Assembly (NCBI GenBank): GCA_023416735.1
Contig: JAEZGX010000005.1
Coordinates: 1 to 64,000, forward strand
Source: Verrucomicrobiota bacterium
GTDB taxonomy: Bacteria; Verrucomicrobiota; Verrucomicrobiia; Opitutales; Opitutaceae
Direction of reading: 5' to 3'
Length of the DNA: 64,000 nucleotides
Shown: positions 23,698 through 32,676 of the stretch, piece by piece
How positions within the stretch are numbered: position 1 is the stretch's first letter
How the letters are laid out: each line of letters begins with the position of its first letter
Notes under the pieces: generated by a model
The model's database searches: none
What the model was told of the DNA's origin: nothing
Seen by the model: only the letters and a program-made list of their open reading frames with translations
Made by a program: the position numbers and the translations under genes

Positions 23698-24355
23698 CAA
23701 TCCTTCTCTCCACCTCCCGCATCACCTTCGTCGCGTGCAACCGCAACGCCCCCTCCGGATCGAGTCCCTTCGCCCGCGCCGCCGCCGTCAGCTCGAACAA
23801 CATCTTCCCCAGCGTCGCTTCATCCAACTGCTTCCCGAGCGCTTCCACCTGCCCTCGATCCACCACGCCGTCGGCCGGCAGCGACTTCTTCTCGATCTGC
23901 TTCCACACCGCTTCCGCAAACATGAGCGCCGGGAGCCGCGGTGGCAGTTCCTTGAACACGCCCGGCCCTTTCGCCGCCGGGCCGTTCTTTTTCTCCGTCG
24001 CTTTGATCTTCTCCCACTCGGCGATCACCTGCTCCGACGTATCCAGTTTTCCATTTCCAAACACATGCGGATGCCGCCGCACGAGCTTGTCGTTGATCTC
24101 CCGCGCCACGTCCTCGAACGAAAACTCGCCTTTCTCCGCCGCGATCTGCGCGTGAAACACCACCTGGATCAACACGTCGCCGAGTTCCTCGCGCATGTGC
24201 GGATAATCCCCGCGATCGATCGTATCGATCAGCTCGCTGACTTCATCGATCAAGCAGCGCACCAACGTCGCATGCGTCTGCTCCTGATCCCACGGACATC
24301 CCCCCGGCCCGCGCAGCCGCGCCATCGTCACTAACAAATCCTCAATCGCACTCAT
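23660..24355 (-). CDS. mazG: nucleoside triphosphate pyrophosphohydrolase MazG
   Basis: MazG hydrolyses NTPs to NMPs and pyrophosphate, clearing abnormal nucleotides. The 231-residue protein has the MazG opening LRGPGGCPWDQEQTHATL near residues 14-31, and the metal-binding acidic residues in DEVSEL (37-42) and REELGDVL (55-62). The second half carries a degenerate repeat (FKELPPRLPALMFAEAVWKQ). The ATG at 24355 is preferred over the upstream TTG. The last residues (NHGGTESQNS) are encoded by a family B repeat and are unlikely to matter for function. Confidence 0.95.
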   Translation of the reverse strand: MSAIEDLLVTMARLRGPGGCPWDQEQTHATLVRCLIDEVSELIDTIDRGDYPHMREELGDVLIQVVFHAQIAAEKGEFSFEDVAREINDKLVRRHPHVFGNGKLDTSEQVIAEWEKIKATEKKNGPAAKGPGVFKELPPRLPALMFAEAVWKQIEKKSLPADGVVDRGQVEALGKQLDEATLGKMLFELTAAARAKGLDPEGALRLHATKVMREVERRIEMNHGGTESQNS

Positions 24356-24363
24356 TGCCGAAG

Positions 24364-24450
24364 TGGCGCAAGAAGGCGCCAAAAGCGCAAAGTCGAAAAG
24401 GCTTCACCCCTCAGGATTGTTTCTTGCGCCTTTTGCGCCTCTTTGCGGCT
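24364..24450. repeat. family C inverted repeat between mazG and trpC
   Basis: GCGCAAGAAGGCGCCAAAAG (24367-24386) faces CTTGCGCCTTTTGCGCCTC (24423-24441), followed by TTTGCGG. The arms pair imperfectly over about 26 bases. It occupies nearly all of the divergent space between mazG and trpC, so promoters of both genes must lie in or beside it. Confidence 0.7.
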
Positions 24451-24461
24451 ATCTCGCCTCC

Positions 24462-25271
24462 ATGTCCGACAAACTAACCGAGATCATGGATCACAAGCGC
24501 CGCGAAATCGCGCCGCTCATCCGTCCCGTTCTCGAACCCGAGCTCGCCCACCTCAACGCCTCTCTGCCGCGACCGCCTTCCTTCCTCGAAGCGCTGCGCC
24601 GCCCCGATCGCACGCTCGCGGTCATCGCCGAAATCAAACGCCGCTCCCCGTCCGCCGGCGACATCAAGGCCGGCGCGTCCTCGCTCGAACAAGCCCAACG
24701 CTACCAAGCCGCCGGCGCCGACGCCCTTTCCGTTCTCACCGACGAAAAATACTTCGGCGGCACGCTCGAGGATCTCCGCGGCGTCACCGCCCATTTCCGC
24801 GCCACGCCGCCTGCGCGCCCGTGCCTGCGCAAGGATTTCATGGTGCATCCCATCCAGGTGCTCCAAGCCCGCGAGGCCGGCGCCAGTGCGATTCTCATCA
24901 TCGTCCGCGCCCTCACCGACAACGAAATCCGCACGCTCCACGCCGCCGCCGACGCCGCCGGTCTCGACGCGCTGTTCGAAATTCACAACGAAGCCGAACT
25001 CGAACGCGCGGTCGCCCACGGCGCCTCCATCATCGGCGTCAACAATCGCGATCTCGCCATCTTCAAAACCGACCTCGCCCTCAGCGAGCGTCTCATCCCC
25101 CAATTTCCCCGCGACGTCATCGCCGTGAGCGAGAGCGGCATCTTCACGCCCGCCGATGCCGCCCGCGCCAAAGCCTGCGGCGCCCACGCAATTCTCGTGG
25201 GCGAAGCGCTGATGAAAGCTCCCGATCCCGCCGCCCTCATCGCCGATTTCAGATCAGCCCACGCGTCGTGA
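24462..25271 (+). CDS. trpC: indole-3-glycerol phosphate synthase
   Basis: TrpC closes the indole ring in tryptophan synthesis. The 269-residue TIM-barrel protein has AEIKRRSPSAGDI near residues 56-68, LTDEKYFGG, LRKDFMVHPIQV, the IIGVNNRDL motif and a late SESGIFTPAD, all family hallmarks. The ATG at 24462 starts the conserved part; an in-frame extension upstream is repeat sequence. No other trp gene is in the window, so the pathway is split. rsmA follows after 61 bases. Confidence 0.96.
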   Translation: MSDKLTEIMDHKRREIAPLIRPVLEPELAHLNASLPRPPSFLEALRRPDRTLAVIAEIKRRSPSAGDIKAGASSLEQAQRYQAAGADALSVLTDEKYFGGTLEDLRGVTAHFRATPPARPCLRKDFMVHPIQVLQAREAGASAILIIVRALTDNEIRTLHAAADAAGLDALFEIHNEAELERAVAHGASIIGVNNRDLAIFKTDLALSERLIPQFPRDVIAVSESGIFTPADAARAKACGAHAILVGEALMKAPDPAALIADFRSAHAS

Positions 25272-25296
25272 TCACTCAACCGATGAACGCGCTCTC

Positions 25297-25328
25297 CTTC
25301 GTGTTCATTCGTGCCCGTTCGTGGTTCT
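25297..25328 (+). repeat. family A repeat arm
   Basis: CCTTCGTGTTCATTCGTGCC and TTCGTGGTT form a single arm ending 4 bases before the rsmA start codon, so it lies in the rsmA leader. Confidence 0.65.
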
Positions 25329-25332
25329 CCCC

Positions 25333-26175
25333 ATGCCGCTGACCCCCTCAGCCACCCGCGATCTCCTCGCCAAGCTCGGCCACCAACCGAAACGTTTCCT
25401 CGGCCAAAACTTCCTCGTCGACGGCAACATCGTTCGCAAATCCCTCGAACTCGCGCAAATCGCCCCGCACGACCGCGTCGTCGAAATCGGCCCCGGCTTG
25501 GGCACGCTCACATCCGCCCTCCTCGAAGCCGGCGCCGAGGTCTGGGCCGTCGAAAAAGACCGCAATCTCCACGAGCACCTCACCACCCATCTCGCGCCGC
25601 GCTTTCCGTCCACGTTTCATCTTACCGAAGGCGACGCCCTCGATCATCCGCTCGCGAACCTTCCCGCTTCCCCCAGCGCCTCCGCGCCTCCTTTCAAAAT
25701 CGTCGCCAATCTCCCCTACGCGATCGCCACGCCGTGGCTCGACGCCGTCCTCTCCGGCCCGCTCCCCGAACGCCTGGTGCTCATGCTTCAACAGGAAGCC
25801 GCCCAACGTTACGTCGCCCAGCCCGGCACCAAATCCTTCGGCGCCATTTCCATTTTCCTCCAATCCGCCTACGCCGTCGCTCCCGGCCACAAGGTCGAGC
25901 CGTCCTGCTTTTTTCCGCGTCCCGAGATCGATTCCTACCTCCTCCATCTCGTTCGCCGTGACGCGCCTTTCATTTTTCCGGCGGAAACGAAATCCCTCAT
26001 CCGCGCGATCTTCCAACAACGCCGTAAACAAATTGCCGGCCTGCTCCGTCGCCAGCTCCCCGACGACGGCGCCGCCTGGCTCGCCCACCTCGCCGCCCAC
26101 GGCTTCCCGCCCGAAACCCGCCCCGAAGCCATCCCTGTCCCGCTCTGGCAATCGCTGCCTTCACCCACCTCGTAA
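25333..26175 (+). CDS. rsmA: 16S rRNA (adenine1518-N6/adenine1519-N6)-dimethyltransferase
   Basis: RsmA (KsgA) dimethylates two adjacent adenines in the 3' hairpin of 16S rRNA during late small-subunit assembly. The 280-residue protein has the RFLGQNFLVD opening, the SAM motif EIGPGLGTLT at 51-60, acidic VEKD near 73-76 and the catalytic motif NLPY at 126-129. The C-terminal helical domain is complete. The ATG at 25333 is preferred over the GTG at 25321, which sits inside a repeat arm. It probably shares a transcript with trpC. Confidence 0.96.
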   Translation: MPLTPSATRDLLAKLGHQPKRFLGQNFLVDGNIVRKSLELAQIAPHDRVVEIGPGLGTLTSALLEAGAEVWAVEKDRNLHEHLTTHLAPRFPSTFHLTEGDALDHPLANLPASPSASAPPFKIVANLPYAIATPWLDAVLSGPLPERLVLMLQQEAAQRYVAQPGTKSFGAISIFLQSAYAVAPGHKVEPSCFFPRPEIDSYLLHLVRRDAPFIFPAETKSLIRAIFQQRRKQIAGLLRRQLPDDGAAWLAHLAAHGFPPETRPEAIPVPLWQSLPSPTS

Positions 26176-26295
26176 CTCACCCGTGCTTGTGAGCATAATC
26201 GTAATCGCGCTCGGTTTATTCACCGCCGCCTCCGCTTTTGAACTTCCTCCCCGCACTTGAAAGCCGCCGTCCAGCCTCTACTCATTCTCTCAACG

Positions 26296-26955
26296 ATGAA
26301 CCGCCTCCTGCTCGTGTTCCTCTCCCTGTTCCTCGCGCAATCGCTCGTCGCTCAACCCGACGACGACGGTATCGCCGGCCGCGTCGACGGACAAACCTAC
26401 CTCTCGGCTTCCGGCGCCTTCCGCGTCCGGATTCCGGTTCTGCCTGAACTCGGCGGACGTATCCAAGACACACCGACAGCGGTCACTTTCCAGGACGACT
26501 TCAACGTCCTCGCGACCATCGCCGCGATCCCGATGGACGCCACCCAGCGTTGGGAACACTCCACGCGCGGCGCCAAGGACTACCTCGCGTGGTTCTTCGC
26601 CAATTTCATCATGCCCGACTTTCAAGCGACATTCCCCGGCGCCCACGTCGAAAATGTCCGCTTCGCCGCCAGCATCGCCGACGGCACGCTCTTCGCCTAC
26701 ATCGTCCTTCCGGAAGGTTCCATGTTTAACCACAAGCTCGCCTTCCTCGGACCCGGCACGCCCCTCCCCGACGCCAAGCGCGGCAACATGCTTTTCGTCC
26801 GCAATAACTGGGTTTTCGTGCTCAGCGTCGAACTCGCCGAACGCGTGCTGGAACGCAGCACCTACAACAAGACTCCCGAAGAAGAAGACGCCATCCTCCG
26901 CGAACGTCTCGTCGCCCTGTTCGAAAAGATGTCCTTCCCGCCCCCCGCGGAGTGA
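26296..26955 (+). CDS. secreted protein of unknown function
   Basis: The 219-residue product begins with a signal peptide (MNRLLLVFLSLFLAQSLVAQ, cleavage after about residue 19). The mature part is mixed alpha/beta, with no Cys lipobox and no motif that I recognise. It contains aromatic-rich stretches (DYLAWFFANFIMPDF) and a C-terminal charged helix (EEEDAILRERLVALFEKM). The ATG at 26296 is chosen because it begins the signal peptide. It lies 120 bases after rsmA and converges on the xylulokinase gene. Confidence 0.75.
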   Translation: MNRLLLVFLSLFLAQSLVAQPDDDGIAGRVDGQTYLSASGAFRVRIPVLPELGGRIQDTPTAVTFQDDFNVLATIAAIPMDATQRWEHSTRGAKDYLAWFFANFIMPDFQATFPGAHVENVRFAASIADGTLFAYIVLPEGSMFNHKLAFLGPGTPLPDAKRGNMLFVRNNWVFVLSVELAERVLERSTYNKTPEEEDAILRERLVALFEKMSFPPPAE

Positions 26956-27022
26956 TAGCAATCCTTCCGTAAGAGTCCTGTAGGGCGGGGTCTCCCGACC
27001 TCGCCGCCCCGAAGGGTCTTGT

Positions 27023-28537
27023 TCACGCCAGCTTCCGCTGCACTTCAAACACGTCTCGCAGCGCCAAACTGAGCTTGTCCTGCAATCCCTGCAGTTCGCG
27101 ATAACGCGCCACGTTCGCCTTGTTCGGCGTGCAACGCGTCGACTCGTCCAGCTCCACCGTTCCGTTCGTGAAGTCCGTCAACTTCGCTTTCTTGTTGCCG
27201 TCGCGCAGCGCCACACACCAGGCCGCCTGCAACGCCCCGCCCAGCGCCGCGCCTTCGTCTTCGACCATGCCGACGACCGGCACGCCGAAAACATCCGCCA
27301 TGATCTGACGCCAGACGGGCGACTTCGCCCCGCCACCCGTCACGCGAATTTCCTTCGCTTTCACGCCGAGCTGCGCCAGCCGGCGCAGGCCGTAATTCAT
27401 TCCCATCGTCACACCTTCCATCGCCGCCCGCGCCAGGTGTCCGGCATTGAAGGTTTTCTGGTTCAACCCCAGCACCGCGCCCGATCCCGCCGGCACATTC
27501 GGCGTCCGCTCGCCCGCGAGATAAGGCAACAACACCAAACCGCCCGCTCCCGCCGGCGCCGCCGCAATCGCTTCCGCCAAACGCGCATGATCGTAGCCAA
27601 ACATCGCGCGCACCTGCTCCGTGACTGTCGTGACATTCATCGTGCACAGCAGCGGCAGCCATCCGCCCGTCGACGAACAAAAGGCCGCGATTTCCCCCTG
27701 CGGATCGACCACCGGCTTCGTCGCATACGCATAAATCGTCCCGCTGGTCCCAAAGCTCGCGGTCACCACACCAGGTGAAACATTCCCGGTCCCGATCGCG
27801 CCCATCATGTTGTCGCCGCCTCCGGCGCTCACCACGACGTCCGTCGACAATCCGTATTTCGCCGCGATCTCCGGACGCAACGTCCCCGCCGCTTCATGCG
27901 ACTGCGAGATCGGCGGCAGCCACTCGATGAGCTTCTTGTCGATCGCGTTGATCGCATCCTTCGACCACTTGCGCGTCCGCACGTCCATCAACGCCGTGCC
28001 CGACGCGTCGCCGAACTCCATGAAGTAATTCCCCGTCAGGTGGAAATTCAGATAATCGTGCGGCAGCAGCACATGACGCAGCCGCTTGTAATTCGCCGGT
28101 TCATTCCGCTTCAGCCACAAAATCTTCGGCGCCGTGAACCCCGGCAAAATCAGATTCCCCGTCTTGCGAATCGCCGCCTTCGGCCCGCCCAACTTCTTCG
28201 TGATGAGATCGCACTCTTTCGTCGTGCTCGTATCGCACCACAACTTCGCCGGCCGGATCACCTCGCCCTTTTCGTCCAACGGCACGAATCCGTGCTGCTG
28301 GCCCGAGACACCGATCCCGCGCACGCGCTTCGCATCCACTTTCGCGACCACTTCCGAAATCACGAAATCCAGCGCCGCCGTCCACTCCTGCGGATGCTGC
28401 TCCATGTGCCCGACCGGCAATCCTTCGATCAACTGATGCGGCGCTCGCGCCTCCGCGATCACCTTGCGGGTCTCGAGGTCGAGGACGACCGCCTTCACGC
28501 TCTGGGTTCCGGAATCGATGCCGATGAAAAGGCTCAT
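27023..28537 (-). CDS. xylB: xylulokinase (FGGY family)
   Basis: XylB phosphorylates D-xylulose to xylulose 5-phosphate, which enters the pentose phosphate route. The 504-residue FGGY kinase has the N-terminal phosphate loop IGIDSGTQSVKAVVLD near residues 5-20, GVSGQQHGFV near 92, the ATP-domain motif ASFGTSGTIYAY and TGGGAKSPVWRQIMADVFG in the C-terminal half. GQQHG fits xylulokinase better than glycerol kinase. No xylose isomerase or transporter is adjacent. The ATG at 28537 starts MSLFIGID. Its promoter region is shared with the divergent guaB-like gene. Confidence 0.9.
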   Translation of the reverse strand: MSLFIGIDSGTQSVKAVVLDLETRKVIAEARAPHQLIEGLPVGHMEQHPQEWTAALDFVISEVVAKVDAKRVRGIGVSGQQHGFVPLDEKGEVIRPAKLWCDTSTTKECDLITKKLGGPKAAIRKTGNLILPGFTAPKILWLKRNEPANYKRLRHVLLPHDYLNFHLTGNYFMEFGDASGTALMDVRTRKWSKDAINAIDKKLIEWLPPISQSHEAAGTLRPEIAAKYGLSTDVVVSAGGGDNMMGAIGTGNVSPGVVTASFGTSGTIYAYATKPVVDPQGEIAAFCSSTGGWLPLLCTMNVTTVTEQVRAMFGYDHARLAEAIAAAPAGAGGLVLLPYLAGERTPNVPAGSGAVLGLNQKTFNAGHLARAAMEGVTMGMNYGLRRLAQLGVKAKEIRVTGGGAKSPVWRQIMADVFGVPVVGMVEDEGAALGGALQAAWCVALRDGNKKAKLTDFTNGTVELDESTRCTPNKANVARYRELQGLQDKLSLALRDVFEVQRKLA

Positions 28538-28740
28538 GGGAGATACGTTTTTTGGGGACTCCCCACGTCGCAAATCTCCCCCCGCAGCGCAAGCGACCTC
28601 TGTCCGTTCTTGCGCTAACGTTTGCCCCTCATCGTCGCACGCCCGCGCGGATCACTCCCCTCGCCGCGCTCCGCTCTCCCCACGCTCGGAAAAACAATTT
28701 GCCCTTCGCCGCGCCGGGCCTAATCCGTTCACGGCAACTC

Positions 28741-30324
28741 ATGACCAAGGTTGCCACGTCTCATCAACCCGACGGCGAAGCCGATTTCTACCTTCCCGCC
28801 GACGAATTCTTCCGCGCCAGCCGCCCCGTCGCCCTCACGTTCGACGACGTTTCTCTCGCCACGCTCTATTCGGAAATTCTGCCGAAAGACGCCGACACGT
28901 CCACCGCCCTCAGCGACTCCGTCCGCCTGCAGATCCCGGTGATCTCCTCGGACATGGATACGGTCACCGAATCCCGCATGGCCATCGCCATGGCCCTCAA
29001 CGGCGGACTCGGCCTCATCCATTACAACATGCCGGCAAAGGAGCAGGTGAAGGAGGTCGCGCGGGTCAAACGCCACATCCACGGCCTCATCCAGGACCCG
29101 ATCACCGTCACTCCCGAGCAACACATCGGCGATCTCCTCGCGATGATCGAAGCCAAGCGCTTCGCGTTCTCCACGTTCCCCGTCCTCGACCCCGACGGCC
29201 GTCTCGTCGGTCTCCTTTCGGGCAACGTCGTCAAGGAGCGCTACAAATCCAAAAAAGTCGCCGAGGTCATGACGCCTCGCGGCGAACTCATCACCGAATT
29301 CGAATCCGCCGTCGCCAAGGATCCGATCGCCGCCGCCGACGCTTTCTTCTCCGCGCATGTCGGCATCAACAAGATGCTCGTTGTCGACAAAAACGACCGC
29401 CTTCGCGGCCTGGTTACCAGCTCCGACGTCGAGAAAATCACCAGCGAAGCCAAGTCCCGCCGCAAACCCGCCCGCGATTCGCATTTCCGCCTCGTCGTCG
29501 GCGCCGCACTTTCTCCGGTCCGAAAACCCGACGGCTCCCTCGATCGCGAGAAAATCCTCTCGCATGTCGGCCACCTCGTCGACGAACACGTCGATGTCGT
29601 CGCCGTATCCACCGCGCATGGACACACCCACGGCGTGGGCGAGGTCGTCAAACTCGTCCGCGACGCCTTCCCCGCTCTCACCCTCGTCGCCGGCAACGTT
29701 ACCAGCGGATCCGGCGTCGACTTCCTCGCCGATTGCGGCGCCAACGCCATCAAGATCGGCCAGGGCCCCGGCTCCATTTGCACCACGCGCGTCGTCGCCG
29801 GTGTCGGCATCCCGCAACTCACCGCCCTCTACGTCGCCTCCACCGCCGCGAAAAAACGCAACATTCGCCTCATCGCCGACGGCGGCATCACCAAGTCCGG
29901 CGACATCGTCAAAGCCCTCACCCTCGCCGACGCCGTCATCTGCGGCGGCCTGCTCGCCGGCTGCCGCGAAGCTCCCGGCGAAATCATCGAGATCAGCGGC
30001 AAGGTTTATAAACAATACCGCGGCATGGGTTCCCTCTCCGCGATGAAAGCCGGCAGCGCCGCCCGCTACGGCCACGACAAGAACGACAAAACCCGCAAGG
30101 TCGCCGCCGAAGGCATCGAAGCCCTCAAGGAAGTCTCCGGCTCCGTCGACGACGTCCTCGCCAATCTCATCGGCGGCGTCCAGAGCGGCATGGGCTACCT
30201 CGGCGCCGCAGATCTCCCCCAACTGCGCGAAAAAGCCCGCTACGTCCGCGTCAGCCCCGCCGGCCAAAAAGAAGCCGCCCCGCACGACGTCATCGAGGTC
30301 TCCACCCGCACGACAAGTTCTTAA
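28741..30324 (+). CDS. guaB: IMP dehydrogenase family protein (GuaB-like, divergent)
   Basis: IMPDH oxidises IMP to XMP, the first step toward GMP. The 527-residue protein has the IMPDH barrel, a paired CBS insert (about residues 115-235), and the catalytic loop GPGSICTTR with Cys347. RY in SAARYGHDK keeps the catalytic Arg-Tyr pair. Two changes are unusual: the NAD-contact motif normally DTAHGH is STAHGH at 290-295, and the flap end normally RVPYKG reads LKEVSG. GMP reductase has similar motifs and cannot be fully excluded, but CBS domains favour IMPDH. The ATG at 28741 is chosen. A PurA-like gene follows after 158 bases. Confidence 0.88.
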   Translation: MTKVATSHQPDGEADFYLPADEFFRASRPVALTFDDVSLATLYSEILPKDADTSTALSDSVRLQIPVISSDMDTVTESRMAIAMALNGGLGLIHYNMPAKEQVKEVARVKRHIHGLIQDPITVTPEQHIGDLLAMIEAKRFAFSTFPVLDPDGRLVGLLSGNVVKERYKSKKVAEVMTPRGELITEFESAVAKDPIAAADAFFSAHVGINKMLVVDKNDRLRGLVTSSDVEKITSEAKSRRKPARDSHFRLVVGAALSPVRKPDGSLDREKILSHVGHLVDEHVDVVAVSTAHGHTHGVGEVVKLVRDAFPALTLVAGNVTSGSGVDFLADCGANAIKIGQGPGSICTTRVVAGVGIPQLTALYVASTAAKKRNIRLIADGGITKSGDIVKALTLADAVICGGLLAGCREAPGEIIEISGKVYKQYRGMGSLSAMKAGSAARYGHDKNDKTRKVAAEGIEALKEVSGSVDDVLANLIGGVQSGMGYLGAADLPQLREKARYVRVSPAGQKEAAPHDVIEVSTRTTSS

Positions 30325-30482
30325 ACGGCTAACGGACGGCCGCCTCCGCCCAACCCCAGCGATGGTTCCGTCCACGTCCCTCGCTGGAATTTTGTTTGCC
30401 CTGCCTTCCGCGCTCCGCTCTCTCCTGACCCGCAACAGGGGTCTCGATTTTGCGAGCTTCGGTTGCGCAGCCACCAGCAACC

Positions 30483-32027
30483 ATGTCTCTTCTCCCCTTT
30501 ACCAGCCAGCTCATCGCCGACGTCGGCATCTCCCTCGGCGACGAAGGCAAAGGCCGCCTCATCCCCGAAGTCGCCGACGAGCTCCGTGGCACGTCCTCGC
30601 CCGTCTCCGTCGTCCTCAAGGTCAACGGCGGCGCCAATTCGGGCCACACCGCCGGCGGTGTTAAACTCAACCTCCTCCCCGCCGGCGTCGTCGTCCGCGA
30701 TGCCGCTCACCTTTGCGTCGGCTCCGGCGTCGTCGCCGATCCGCGCAAGTTCCTCTGGGAAGCCCGCCCGCTCGAACGCAAGGGCCACGAAATCCTCTCC
30801 CGTCTCGTCATCGACGAACGCACCCTCGTCTCCGACCTTAGCCACCGCCTCCTCGATCTCGCGTGGGAGGACTACCGCGTCAACATCCTCGGCGAAGAGC
30901 CTCGCGGCTCCACCGGTCGCGGCATCACCCCGGCCTACCTCGACGAAGTCGGCCAGTGGCAGATCACGTATTCCGACTTTCTTGCCGGCCCCAATTACTT
31001 CGCCCGCAAGCTCGCTCAGCGCGCCGATCGCGCACTTCGCGTCATCCAGCACGTGTGTCGCGTTTCCCCGGATACGTTTGCCGGCTTCTTCGACAAGCTC
31101 ACCGCAGCCGAACGCCGCGCGAACGCCGAAGCGATCGAGATGGGCGTCTTCGACGAGGACGAGTTCGACTTCACGCGTTTCCGCGGCGCGGATCCGTTCA
31201 CGCTCGATCTCCCGCTCCTGACCGAAACGTATTGGAACGCCGGCTCCGCTCTCGCGAAAAACATCGGCGAAGTCCGCGAACTCATTCTTCGCGAACTCCA
31301 GGCGGGCCGCACCGTCATCGGCGAATTCGGCCAGGCCTACTGGCTCGACAAACGCCACGGTTTCTCCCCCAACGTCACCGCTTCGCACACCTACACGCCC
31401 GAGCTTTTCGAAAGCGCGGGCATACCCGTGCAACGGATACACACCTTCGGGGTCGCGAAGGCCTACGACACCAAGGTCGGCACGCACACGTTCATCACGC
31501 AGATGGACGATGCCCATCCGCTCGCGGTAAAACTCAAGCAGATCGAATTTGGCACCTCCACCGGCCGCCAGCGTATGGTCGGCTGGTTCGACGCCGTCGA
31601 AAAGGGCGACGTCCTCCGCTACGGCGGATTTCAGGATCTGATGCTCAACAAATCCGACGCCCTCACGCACTCCGGCGAGTGGCGCGGCGAGCTCCTCATC
31701 TGCGTCGCTTACGAGGATTCGAACGGCAAACGCTACCATCACGTCCCCCGCAACGAAGCGGTTCGCAAAACCCTGAAGCCCGTTTACACGCGCCACGCCG
31801 GTTGGTCCGAAGACATCTCAAAGGTCCGCCGCTTCAGTGCTCTCCCGGAAAACGCGCAACGTTACGTCGCCGCGATGATGAAGAGCATTCTCGACGTCGC
31901 CTACCACGGCGAAGCCTGGCCCGTGGCCGACAAGCTTCCGAACCTCCGCTACCTCGGCGTCGGGCCCGAGCCGTCCCAAATCATCAAGGACGTGCCGCCC
32001 ACGATGGAACTCGTGAAGCTCGTCTGA
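30483..32027 (+). CDS. purA: adenylosuccinate synthetase-like protein (long, divergent)
   Basis: PurA joins IMP and aspartate using GTP, the first step to AMP. The 514-residue protein keeps the family core: catalytic Asp20 in LGDEGKGR, His55 in NGGANSGHT, the GRGITPAY loop, TGRQRMVGWFD and a LNKSDAL guanine-recognition motif. It is about 80 residues longer than typical PurA, and several motifs differ (GDEGKGR for GDEGKGK, GEFGQAYWLDKRHG for the usual EGAQG...LDIDHG). It may be this lineage's only PurA or a specialised paralogue. It follows the GuaB-like gene, so both exits from IMP are encoded together. Confidence 0.85.
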   Translation: MSLLPFTSQLIADVGISLGDEGKGRLIPEVADELRGTSSPVSVVLKVNGGANSGHTAGGVKLNLLPAGVVVRDAAHLCVGSGVVADPRKFLWEARPLERKGHEILSRLVIDERTLVSDLSHRLLDLAWEDYRVNILGEEPRGSTGRGITPAYLDEVGQWQITYSDFLAGPNYFARKLAQRADRALRVIQHVCRVSPDTFAGFFDKLTAAERRANAEAIEMGVFDEDEFDFTRFRGADPFTLDLPLLTETYWNAGSALAKNIGEVRELILRELQAGRTVIGEFGQAYWLDKRHGFSPNVTASHTYTPELFESAGIPVQRIHTFGVAKAYDTKVGTHTFITQMDDAHPLAVKLKQIEFGTSTGRQRMVGWFDAVEKGDVLRYGGFQDLMLNKSDALTHSGEWRGELLICVAYEDSNGKRYHHVPRNEAVRKTLKPVYTRHAGWSEDISKVRRFSALPENAQRYVAAMMKSILDVAYHGEAWPVADKLPNLRYLGVGPEPSQIIKDVPPTMELVKLV

Positions 32028-32040
32028 GCGTCTCGCTCGC

Positions 32041-32072
32041 CGGGAAGCTCAGCCTTTCATCGACTTCCCGGT
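32041..32072. terminator. possible hairpin between convergent purA-like and response-regulator genes
   Basis: CCGGGAAG (32041-32048) pairs with CTTCCCGG (32065-32072) across 16 bases, just after the purA-like stop and overlapping the end of the opposing gene. There is no T run, so termination here is uncertain. Confidence 0.3.
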
Positions 32073-32587
32073 TCCGGGGAGAACGGCGGACGCGAAAAAC
32101 GCTCACCCAGTTTTCCGCGGCTTTCCGTTTTCATGCTTTCCCCCGTCAACAGCGCCGGCGGCACTTCGCACAGCGTCCAATATTCATAAACCAGCCGCAG
32201 GTATTTTCGGAGTTCCTCCGCCGTTGCCGGTTTCACGATGTAGCTGGCAGCGCCGAGCTGATAAGCCGTCTTCACGTCGTCCGGATCCGCCGAGCCTGAG
32301 AACACCACCGTCGGGATCAGAGCGAGATCGGTTCGCGAGCGCATGTATTCCAGCAACGCGAATCCATCCGCGACCGGCATTTTCAAATCGGTCACCACAA
32401 AGCAGGGATACGAATTCTCCGCTCGATCGGAGAATTTCCCCTGGCCGCTCAAATACGCGATCGCCTGCGCACCATCATCAACCGTCCTGATCTCTTTCTG
32501 CAGACCCGCCGCGCGCAGCGCCGCGACGATCAGCTCCCGATCGATCGGGCTGTCATCCACGACCAGCACTACCCCCGTTCGCCGCAT
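32057..32587 (-). CDS. single-domain response regulator
   Basis: The 176-residue protein is a CheY-like receiver with the acidic pair in VVDDSP (residues 9-14), phospho-acceptor Asp67 in VVTDLKMP, and the conserved lysine in VKPATAEE. The longer loop before Asp67 (GQGKFSDRAENSYPC) is typical of the Rcp1-type stand-alone regulators that pair with phytochrome-like or hybrid kinases. The C-terminal 45 residues are a basic, Pro-rich tail with no DNA-binding domain. It is last in the ruvX-to-folC strand run, 89 bases after folC. Its partner kinase is unknown. Confidence 0.9.
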   Translation of the reverse strand: MRRTGVVLVVDDSPIDRELIVAALRAAGLQKEIRTVDDGAQAIAYLSGQGKFSDRAENSYPCFVVTDLKMPVADGFALLEYMRSRTDLALIPTVVFSGSADPDDVKTAYQLGAASYIVKPATAEELRKYLRLVYEYWTLCEVPPALLTGESMKTESRGKLGERFSRPPFSPEPGSR

Positions 32588-32676
32588 CCTAAGAAATTCG
32601 GAGTGCGGAGGCGCGACGCAACCGCTTTGCCGCATCTTTTTGCCTGATCCGCTCGTTCGGCAAACGCCTGAACCCG

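Noticed and set aside
28729..30480. Minus-strand open frame over the guaB-like gene
   Set aside because: It is an antisense shadow with Gly/Asp-rich composition and no domain.
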